In this document: positions 1-5,478 of the stretch, piece by piece
Position numbering within the stretch: position 1 is the first letter of the stretch
How the letters are laid out: each line of letters begins with the position of its first letter
NCBI GenBank assembly: GCA_026989995.1
Contig: JALSIO010000823.1
Span: forward strand, 1 to 7,304
Length of the DNA: 7,304 nt
DNA from: Myxococcales bacterium
GTDB lineage: Bacteria; Myxococcota_A; UBA9160; JALSIO01
Direction of reading: 5' to 3'
Notes under the pieces: model-generated
Told to the model about the DNA's origin: nothing
The model's input: only the letters and a program-made list of their open reading frames with translations
Databases searched by the model: none
Translations under genes and position numbers: made by a program

Positions 1-1266
1 CTCCTCCACCTCGCGGAGGTGATCACCGACGCCGCCTCGCTCCGGGAGCACGGCGTGGTCTTCGACCCGCCCCGCATCGATGCCCGGCGGATCCGGGCCC
101 GGAAGGAGGAGGTGGTCTCGGGCCTCGCCGACGGCCTCGACGCCCTCGCCCGCAAGCGCGGCGTCCGCGTCCTCCGGGGGACGGCCCGCTTCGAGGATCC
201 GCACCGGGTGCGGGTGGACGGCGATGAGCGGAGCCTGCAGGTGAGTTTCGACCACGCCATCGTCGCCGTGGGCTCGCGGCCCGTCTCGCTGCCCGGGCTC
301 CCGGAAGACCACCCCCGGGTCTTCGACTCCACCGGTGCCCTCGAGCTCGAGGAGATCCCGCGCCGCCTGCTCGTCATCGGGGGAGGCATCATCGGCCTCG
401 AGATGGCGGCGGTCTACGACGCCCTCGGCTCGGAGGTGAGCGTGGTCGAGCTCCTCCCGGAGATCCTCCCCGGGGTCGACCGGGACCTCGTGCGGCCCCT
501 CGAGGAGCGCATCCGCCGCCGCTACGCCGCCGTGCTCACGGCCACCAAGGTCGTGGGTGTGGAGGATCGCGGCGGGCGGCTGCGGGTCGCCTTCGAGGGG
601 GAGGGGGTGCCGGAGAGCGAGACCTTCGACGCGATCCTCGTCGCGGTGGGGCGCCGCCCCAACGCGGATCGGATCGATGCGGAGCGCGCCGGGCTCGAAC
701 CGGATCCCGGGGGCTTCCTCCCGGTGGACGACCGGATGCGCACGGCCATTCCCCACATCTTCGCCATCGGTGACGTGGCGCGCCCGCCGCTGCTCGCCCA
801 CAAGGCCATGCACGAGGGCAAGGTGGCCGCCGAGGTCATCGCCGGCCTCCCCGCGGCCATGGATGCGCGCGCGATCCCCGCGGTGGCCTACACGGACCCG
901 GAGATCGCCTGGATGGGGCTGACCGAAGGGGAGGCGAAGCAGCGCGGCCTTCCCTTCGAGAAGGCGGTCTTCCCGTGGGCAGCGAGCGGACGGGCCCGGA
1001 GCCTGGGCCGCACCGAGGGCCTCACCAAGCTCCTCTTCGACCCCGAGAGCGGGCGGCTCCTCGGCGCCGGCATCGCCGGGCGGTCCGCAGGGGAGCTGCT
1101 CGCGGAGACCGTGCTCGCGCTCGAGCTCGGCGCCGATGCCGAGGACATCGCGCTCACCGTCCACGCCCACCCCACCCTCTCGGAGACCGTGGCGCTCGCC
1201 GCCGAGGTGGCGGCGGGGACGGTCACCGATCTCCCTCCCGCCCGAAGGCGCAAGCGCCGGGAGTAG
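1..1266 (+). CDS. lpdA: Dihydrolipoyl dehydrogenase (E3), 5' end outside the window
   Basis: FAD-dependent lipoamide dehydrogenase, the shared E3 subunit that reoxidises dihydrolipoamide with NAD+ in 2-oxoacid dehydrogenase and glycine-cleavage complexes. The frame is open from base 1. The first residues, LLH, match what follows the redox motif GCIPSKA in E. coli Lpd, so only about 50 residues (FAD P-loop and disulfide) are missing. In the 421 visible residues: NAD-binding GGGIIGLEMA at 127-136 with the ribose-binding Glu at 150; the second FAD motif FAIGD at 254-258; FPWAASGRA at 324-332; and the dimerisation-domain dyad in HAHPTLSE, catalytic His390 and Glu395. The tail is short and strongly basic, as in E. 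coli Lpd. The GTG at 19 is internal, not the start. The deformylase gene begins 5 bases after the stop, so the two are probably co-transcribed. E2/E1 genes may lie upstream, but this cannot be seen. No key residue is lost in the visible part. Confidence 0.96.
   Translation, partial: LLHLAEVITDAASLREHGVVFDPPRIDARRIRARKEEVVSGLADGLDALARKRGVRVLRGTARFEDPHRVRVDGDERSLQVSFDHAIVAVGSRPVSLPGLPEDHPRVFDSTGALELEEIPRRLLVIGGGIIGLEMAAVYDALGSEVSVVELLPEILPGVDRDLVRPLEERIRRRYAAVLTATKVVGVEDRGGRLRVAFEGEGVPESETFDAILVAVGRRPNADRIDAERAGLEPDPGGFLPVDDRMRTAIPHIFAIGDVARPPLLAHKAMHEGKVAAEVIAGLPAAMDARAIPAVAYTDPEIAWMGLTEGEAKQRGLPFEKAVFPWAASGRARSLGRTEGLTKLLFDPESGRLLGAGIAGRSAGELLAETVLALELGADAEDIALTVHAHPTLSETVALAAEVAAGTVTDLPPARRRKRRE
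1259..1263 (+). promoter_or_regulatory. Ribosome binding site of def, inside the end of lpd
   Basis: GGGAG lies 8 bases before the GTG at 1272 and overlaps the last codons of lpd. It decides the GTG start over the ATG eight codons further on. With only 5 bases between the genes, translation of def is probably coupled to that of lpd. Confidence 0.7.
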
Positions 1267-1271
1267 CCGCC

Positions 1272-1838
1272 GTGGCGATCCTCAAGGTCGCCCGCATGGG
1301 CCACCCGATCCTCCGGCAGGTCTCGCAGCCGGTGCCGGAGGAGGAGCTCGGCTCCCCCGGCCTCCTCGGGCTCGTCCGGGACCTCGTCGACACCATGCGC
1401 GAGTACGACGGCGCCGGCCTCGCCGCGCCGCAGGTCCACGTGCCGAGGCGGGTGGTGGTGATGGAGCTCGCCTCGAACCCGCGCTACCCCGACGCCGATC
1501 CCCTCCCGCTCACGGTGCTCGTCAACCCCGGGATCGAGGTGATCTCCGAGCGCCGCATCGAGGTGCTCGAGGGCTGTCTCTCCATTCCCGGGATCCGCGG
1601 CGTGGTGCCCCGCGCCGCCGAGATCCTCGTGCGCGCGCGGGACCCGCACGGCGGCGTCTTCGAGGCGCGCTACGCGGGATTCCACGCAGCGGTGGTTCAG
1701 CACGAGTGCGACCACCTCGACGGCGTCCTCTTCGTGGACCGGGTGGCCGATACGCGCACCCTCGGCTTCGTACGCGAGCTCGAGCGCTTCGGCCCGGAAC
1801 GCGCCGGAGGCCCGGCTGCGCCGGCAGGCGACCTCTAG
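1272..1838 (+). CDS. def: Peptide deformylase
   Basis: Metalloenzyme that removes the formyl group from the N-terminal Met of nascent proteins at the ribosome. All three family motifs are intact in 188 residues: GAGLAAPQ at 47-54, EGCLS at 100-104 with metal ligand Cys102, and HECDH at 144-148 with ligands His144 and His148 and catalytic Glu145. The chosen GTG start yields the usual opening (AILKVARMGHPILR) and has GGGAG 8 bases upstream; the ATG at residue 9 would cut into the conserved N-terminus. Length is close to the usual 165-190. The stretch after EGCLS (SIPGIRGVVPR) and the Gly-Phe-His-Ala segment before HECDH recall the PDF1A branch known from plants and mitochondria; this is from memory, not a search. 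The neighbour is lpd, not the fmt gene usually found beside def, so this could be a second copy. Its stop shares CTAG with the converging pyruvate kinase gene. Confidence 0.96.
   Translation: MAILKVARMGHPILRQVSQPVPEEELGSPGLLGLVRDLVDTMREYDGAGLAAPQVHVPRRVVVMELASNPRYPDADPLPLTVLVNPGIEVISERRIEVLEGCLSIPGIRGVVPRAAEILVRARDPHGGVFEARYAGFHAAVVQHECDHLDGVLFVDRVADTRTLGFVRELERFGPERAGGPAAPAGDL
1835..1838. other. Shared palindromic CTAG: overlapping stops of two convergent genes
   Basis: On the + strand TAG at 1836-1838 ends def. On the - strand TAG, the complement of CTA at 1835-1837, ends pyruvate kinase. The two coding regions overlap by these 4 bases. There is no intergenic DNA, so any terminator for either transcript has to lie inside the opposing gene. 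No stem followed by a T-run is visible nearby. A GC-only inverted repeat (1803-1816) and a 12-base palindrome (1881-1892) flank the site, but neither is convincing as an intrinsic terminator. Confidence 0.95.
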
Positions 1839-3262
1839 GCCCGCACGACCCGGATCAGGTCGGTGCTTCCCGCCTGCTGCGGCCGGCCGGCCGTGGCGAC
1901 GAGCAGCTCGCCCTCGCGGGCGTGGCCGAGCTCGCGCACCCGGTCGAGGGCGAAGCGGATCATCGCCTCGTCGTCCCGCGGCCCCTCGTAGTGGAAGGGC
2001 GTGACGCCCCAGTTGAGGGCCAGCCGCCTCGAGACCGCCCGGTCCACCGTGACCGCGAAGATCGGGCAGCGCGGGCGGTACTTCGAGATGGATCGGCTGG
2101 TGAACCCCGTCTCCGTGAGCGTGACGATCCCGGCGGCGCCGAGACCGTGGGCCATGGTGATCGCCGCCTGGCTCACCGAATCCGCCACCCGGTTCGAGGG
2201 GGAGGGCTGGATGTGCTGCAGGGTGCCGAACTCGCCGAGCACCGACTCCGCCTCGCGGGCCACGGCTGCGAGCACCCGCACCGCCTCCACCGGGTGGCGC
2301 CCCACCGCCGTCTCGCCGGAGAGCATCACCGCCGAGGTTCCGTCGAGAATGGCGTTGGCGACGTCCGAGACCTCGGCGCGCGTGGGGCTGGGGTTCCGCT
2401 CCATGGAGTCGAGCATCTGGGTGGCCGTGATCACGGGCTTGCCGCGGGTCACCGTCGCCGCGATCAGACGCTTCTGGATCACGGGAACCCGTTCGAGGGG
2501 GAGCTCCACACCGAGGTCTCCCCGCGCGACCATGGTGCCGTCGGCCTCCTCGACGATGGCGCCGAGGTGCTGCACCCCGGCCCGGTTCTCGATCTTGGCG
2601 ATGAGCGGTACCGGGAATCCCACCTCCCCGGCGAGGTCGCGAAGGCGCCGGAGATCGTCGGTCCGCTGCACGAAGGAGGCGGCGACGTAGTCGGCGCCGA
2701 GCTCCCGCGCGAGCTCGAGGTCCTGCCGATCCCGCTCGGGCTGGTCCTCCCGCCGGAGCTCGCAGTCGGGGCAGTTGACCCCGCGCCGGTCGCGCAGGAG
2801 ACCGCCCACCTCCACACGGCAGTCGACCCGCCCGGAAGCGACCCGGAGCACCCGGAGCGCGATCCGCCCGTCGTCGACGAGCACGCGCTGGCCCGGCGCG
2901 AGCTGCCCGGCGAAACCCGGGAGGTCGACGTACACCGAGGCGGCGTCACCCACACCCGGCTCCTCACGCAGCACGAAGGTCGTGCCGGTGGGAAGCTCGA
3001 CCGCGCCGCCCACCACCGGACCGGTGCGTACCTCGATGCCGCGGGTATCCACGAGGAAGGCCACCGGAGCTCCGGCCCGGGCGGCGACCGAGCGCGCCCG
3101 CTCGACGCGCTCCCGGTGGCTCTTCCGGTCGCCGTGGGAGAGGTTCAGGCGGAAGACGTTCGCGCCCTCCCGGAGCAGGGCCGCGAGCACCTCCGGCTCG
3201 TCGCAGGCGGGGCCGAGGGTGGCGACGATCTTCGTCTTGCGGGGCCCGAGCCGCTCGCCCAC
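1835..3262 (-). CDS. pyk: Pyruvate kinase
   Basis: Catalyses phosphoenolpyruvate + ADP to pyruvate + ATP, the last step of glycolysis. The 475 residues are family length. Visible: KTKIVATLGPA at 9-19; RLNLSHG at 38-44 with the active-site Arg38, Asn40 and Ser42; DTRGIE at 72-77; KIEN at 223-226 with catalytic Lys223 and metal ligand Glu225; ARGDLGVE at 246-253 with metal ligand Asp249; ITATQMLDSM at 278-287 with Thr281; DGTSAVMLSGET at 307-318; then the C-terminal domain. Glu77 sits where muscle-type enzymes have Glu117, which predicts K+-dependence. Two oddities: Ile76 replaces the near-invariant Pro of DTKGPE, and NCPDC at 163-167 replaces the usual NLPG segment without changing length. The GTG start with GGGAGG 5 bases upstream is preferred; the open frame extends upstream to 3448 but would overlap the symporter gene. 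It is last in the leftward string, 43 bases after the symporter. Confidence 0.96.
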   Translation of the reverse strand: MGERLGPRKTKIVATLGPACDEPEVLAALLREGANVFRLNLSHGDRKSHRERVERARSVAARAGAPVAFLVDTRGIEVRTGPVVGGAVELPTGTTFVLREEPGVGDAASVYVDLPGFAGQLAPGQRVLVDDGRIALRVLRVASGRVDCRVEVGGLLRDRRGVNCPDCELRREDQPERDRQDLELARELGADYVAASFVQRTDDLRRLRDLAGEVGFPVPLIAKIENRAGVQHLGAIVEEADGTMVARGDLGVELPLERVPVIQKRLIAATVTRGKPVITATQMLDSMERNPSPTRAEVSDVANAILDGTSAVMLSGETAVGRHPVEAVRVLAAVAREAESVLGEFGTLQHIQPSPSNRVADSVSQAAITMAHGLGAAGIVTLTETGFTSRSISKYRPRCPIFAVTVDRAVSRRLALNWGVTPFHYEGPRDDEAMIRFALDRVRELGHAREGELLVATAGRPQQAGSTDLIRVVRA

Positions 3263-3294
3263 CGGGACCTCCCGGCCGAGGCTGTAGCGGCCGG
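3263..3294 (-). promoter_or_regulatory. Two mutually exclusive hairpins at the pyk ribosome binding site
   Basis: On the - strand CCGGCCG (3294-3288) can pair perfectly with CGGCCGG (3278-3272) around a 9-base loop. CGGG (3274-3271) can also pair with CCCG (3266-3263) around the loop AGGT. They share bases 3274-3272, so only one can form. The first leaves most of the ribosome binding site free; the second places it in a tight stem-loop. The pairing is seen in the sequence, but any regulatory role is inference, and short GC stems are common at this base composition. There is no T-run, so it does not look like a terminator. Confidence 0.3.
3268..3273 (-). promoter_or_regulatory. Ribosome binding site of pyk
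   Basis: On the - strand GGGAGG lies 5 bases before the GTG at 3262-3260. It supports this start over the upstream extension of the open frame, which would run into the symporter gene. The site touches two possible hairpins described under 3263-3294. Confidence 0.75.
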
Positions 3295-3305
3295 CGCGGA
3301 GGCGG

Positions 3306-4802
3306 TCAACGCGTGCGTGCCCGGCCGGGCGGCCGGGGGCCTCCGGCGAGCACCACCGCGGCGGCACACAGTGCCGAGACCGGGATCCACCACGGCCAGG
3401 CGAGAAGGGTGCGCCCGAGCGCCACCGGGTGAACGAAGAGCGCCGCACCCGCCAGGGCCCCGACCCCGAGTCCGGCCACTCCGCTCCGATCGCTCCCGCG
3501 CCCCGGGGCCAGCAGCCCCGTCGCGAACACTCCGAGCAGTCCTCCGTAGACGATGGTCATGGCGGAGAGTGCGAGCTCCACCAGCGAAAGCCGGGGCGCC
3601 GCCTCCGGCGGCAGTCCCGCGAGGCTCCGCTGGTAGCCGGCCATGGCGAGCGCTGCGCCGGCCAGAAGCGCCGCCACACCGAGCGAGGCGACACGCCCGG
3701 TCCGCGCGAGGGCCCGGGAGGAGGACGGCGCCCGCCGGACGTCCACCACCCAGGCGGTGGCGATGGCACAGATGGCGGAGTCCAGGCTCGACATGGCCGC
3801 CGCGAAGAGCCCGGCGAAGCAGAGACCGCGCAGGCCCGCGGGGAGCTCGTGGAGGGCGAAGGCCGGCAGCACGTGACCCTCGACCGGGAGGGCATAGCCG
3901 ACCGGCTCGGCGTAGAAGCGGGCGAGACCGGTCCCGATCAGCAGGAAGAGCACGGTCACCGGGAAATTGAGCCATGCCGAGCCGAGCAGTGCCCGTCCCG
4001 CCTCGCGCCCGTTGCGGGCCGCGAGGAGGCGCTGGGCCATGTCGTGGTCGGTCCCGTGGGTGGCGAGCGTGAGGAAGAAGCCGCCCGCGAAGGCCACCCC
4101 GAAGACGTCGGTTCGGACAGTGGAGAGCAGCGGCTCGAAGCGGAAGACGGCCATCCGCCCGCTCTCCACGCCCCAGGCCACGAGTTCCGGGAGCCCCCCG
4201 GGCAGCCGCGCGGCGAGCACGGCGAGGGCCGCTCCCGCGCCGAGGAGCAGCACCGCCGCCTGGAGCGCGTCGGTGTAGATCACGGCGCGGAGTCCCCCCG
4301 CCGCGGTGTAGATCGCGGAGCAGAGCGCCACCCCCGCAATGGCCGCCTCCACCGAGGTCCCGGTGACCAGCGAGAAGGCGAGGGCCGCGATGAACAGCCG
4401 CACTCCGGAGGCCGCGAGCCGACCGACGACGAAGGCGAGGGCCGCCGCCCGCCGCGTGGCCGGGCCGAAGCGGGCCTCGAGCAGGCCGTAGACGGTGACG
4501 ACGCCGAGGCGGTGGTACAGCGGCAGCGCCACCCGGGCCAGCGCCCACTTTCCGAGAAGCGCGCCGAAGGCGAACTGCAGGTAGGTCCAGGCCCCCTGCC
4601 AGGCGGCGTGGGGAACGCCGATGAAGGTCGCCGCCGAAAGCTCGGTGGCGAGCAGCGAGAGCAGGACCAGCCAGGCCGGGACGGCCCGCCCCGCAAGAGC
4701 GAACTCGTCCCCCTCGGCACGGCGCCCCCGCCCGGCCCGCAGGCCGAGGGCCAGGACCAGGGCTGCGTAGAGCAGGAGGGCGAGGTAGTCGGTGGCGGTC
4801 AT
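3306..4802 (-). CDS. Sodium:solute symporter (SSS/SLC5-type), substrate unknown
   Basis: Inner-membrane secondary transporter that couples Na+ entry to solute uptake. The 498 residues hold about 13 hydrophobic segments, beginning at 5-22 with no cleavable signal peptide. Family marks in order: LSLLATELSAATFIG at 48-62 in the first core helix; the signature GGLRAVIYTDALQ at 169-181; TDHDMAQR at 251-258; and MSSLDSAICAI at 337-347, whose paired Ser338-Ser339 correspond to the Na2-site serines of vSGLT. Charged loops are short, and the C-terminus (PRPPGRARTR) is basic and so probably cytoplasmic. Sequence alone does not give the substrate: the family carries sugars, amino acids, monocarboxylates, vitamins and iodide, and this general type with TDALQ is often monocarboxylate- or iodide-like. 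The ATG has only a GGGGCGG tract upstream as a weak ribosome binding site. It lies 25 bases after the acetyltransferase and 43 before pyk, which suggests one transcript. Confidence 0.93.
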   Translation of the reverse strand: MTATDYLALLLYAALVLALGLRAGRGRRAEGDEFALAGRAVPAWLVLLSLLATELSAATFIGVPHAAWQGAWTYLQFAFGALLGKWALARVALPLYHRLGVVTVYGLLEARFGPATRRAAALAFVVGRLAASGVRLFIAALAFSLVTGTSVEAAIAGVALCSAIYTAAGGLRAVIYTDALQAAVLLLGAGAALAVLAARLPGGLPELVAWGVESGRMAVFRFEPLLSTVRTDVFGVAFAGGFFLTLATHGTDHDMAQRLLAARNGREAGRALLGSAWLNFPVTVLFLLIGTGLARFYAEPVGYALPVEGHVLPAFALHELPAGLRGLCFAGLFAAAMSSLDSAICAIATAWVVDVRRAPSSSRALARTGRVASLGVAALLAGAALAMAGYQRSLAGLPPEAAPRLSLVELALSAMTIVYGGLLGVFATGLLAPGRGSDRSGVAGLGVGALAGAALFVHPVALGRTLLAWPWWIPVSALCAAAVVLAGGPRPPGRARTR

Positions 4803-4827
4803 CCGCCCCGCCCCGACGCCCGGCGCA

Positions 4828-5478
4828 TCAGGCGGAGCCGTCGGCCAGCGGGCGGCGCATGGTGGCGATGCCCGGCGAGCCGAAGACCCGCTCGAAGTCG
4901 GGGTGCCGGCGCTCGGCCACCCTCCGGAAGCCCGCCCGCTCGTAGGTGAGGCGGGCCGGCTCGTTGCCGATCAGGTAGCTGATCTGGGCCTCGCGGAAGC
5001 CGGCGCGGCGCCCCCGCTCCAGCACCGCGGCCAGCAGCTCCCGAACCAGCCCCCGCCGCCGCCACGCGGGCCGCGTCGCCACCCACTCCACGACGAAGAG
5101 GTCCTCGGGTGTATCCGGCGCGCAGGTCAGGATCGGGGCGAAGCGGGCGAAGGTCGCCTGCACCTCCGCCTCGCCGAGCCCGGCCCCTTCGAGGCTCTGG
5201 CGAAGTGCGGCCGCCATCGCCGGCGCGCCCTCGTGGCGCGGGTGGTAGCCGCAGAGCGCCGCGACCGGCTCACCCTCCTCGTCGGCCACGAGAAAGGGCG
5301 CGTAGTGGCAGTACGAGCGCGGTTCGGTCCGGAGCAGGGCCTCGAGGCGCGCGAGGCGCGGCGCGTCGGGACCGGGAAAGACCACGTCCCAGATCCCCAC
5401 CGGGCGGTGTGACCGCGCCGCGGCCTGCATCACCCAGGCGAGGAAGGGGGTGTCGCGCTCCCCGGCCTCCCGGATCAC
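4828..5478 (-). CDS. GNAT-family N-acetyltransferase of unknown substrate
   Basis: Predicted to transfer an acetyl group from acetyl-CoA to an amine. The 216 residues contain the GNAT core in the second half: strand LFVVEWVATRP at 127-137, the pyrophosphate-binding loop RRRGLV at 140-145 followed by a helix, QISYLIGNEPA at 165-175, and YERAGFRRV at 179-187. The third position of the acetyl-CoA loop is Val145 where Gly or Ala is usual. The N-terminal part, with SHRPVGIWDVVFPG at 23-36, is not a general GNAT element and may mark a subfamily. A 9-base tandem repeat (5343-5360) encodes Arg-Leu-Ala/Arg-Leu-Glu. The GTG start overlaps the amidase stop as GTGA and has no clear ribosome binding site, so translation probably depends on amidase translation. 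The frame stays open far upstream, antisense-like through the amidase, but that part is a shadow. The substrate cannot be inferred beyond its association with the amidase and symporter. Confidence 0.9.
   Translation of the reverse strand: MIREAGERDTPFLAWVMQAAARSHRPVGIWDVVFPGPDAPRLARLEALLRTEPRSYCHYAPFLVADEEGEPVAALCGYHPRHEGAPAMAAALRQSLEGAGLGEAEVQATFARFAPILTCAPDTPEDLFVVEWVATRPAWRRRGLVRELLAAVLERGRRAGFREAQISYLIGNEPARLTYERAGFRRVAERRHPDFERVFGSPGIATMRRPLADGSA

Noticed and set aside
888..1715. A 275-codon open frame on the - strand across lpd and def
   Set aside because: His/Ala/Arg-rich shadow of two well-supported genes on the + strand.
1881..1892. Perfect palindrome GGCCGGCCGGCC as a def terminator or operator
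   Set aside because: It lies within pyk coding for Ala-Gly-Arg-Pro, has no T-run after it, and such GC-only palindromes are expected by chance at this composition.
2725..2790. Possible paired frameshifts in pyk at NCPDCELRRED, because a one-base shift would read VN then LP as in other pyruvate kinases
   Set aside because: In the annotated frame nearly every codon here ends in G or C, like the rest of the gene. The shifted frame has many A-ending codons, and its LPA-like motif falls at the wrong spacing. The segment is divergent, not frameshifted.
1136..3970. A 944-codon open frame on the + strand
   Set aside because: It crosses def in another frame and runs antisense to pyk and the symporter. 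Composition is Arg/Pro/Gly-rich with no family motif. Long shadow frames are expected when third positions are almost always G or C, since stop codons are AT-rich.
3429..4949. A 506-codon open frame on the + strand, antisense to the symporter
   Set aside because: It is a low-complexity Glu/Arg/Gly-rich translation with no recognisable domain, while the opposite strand has all the marks of a sodium symporter.
5343..5360. Tandem 9-base repeat CGAGGCGCG
   Set aside because: It is in phase with the acetyltransferase codons and is explained by a repeated Arg-Leu-Ala/Glu helix segment. Only two copies, with no sign of a mobile or regulatory repeat.
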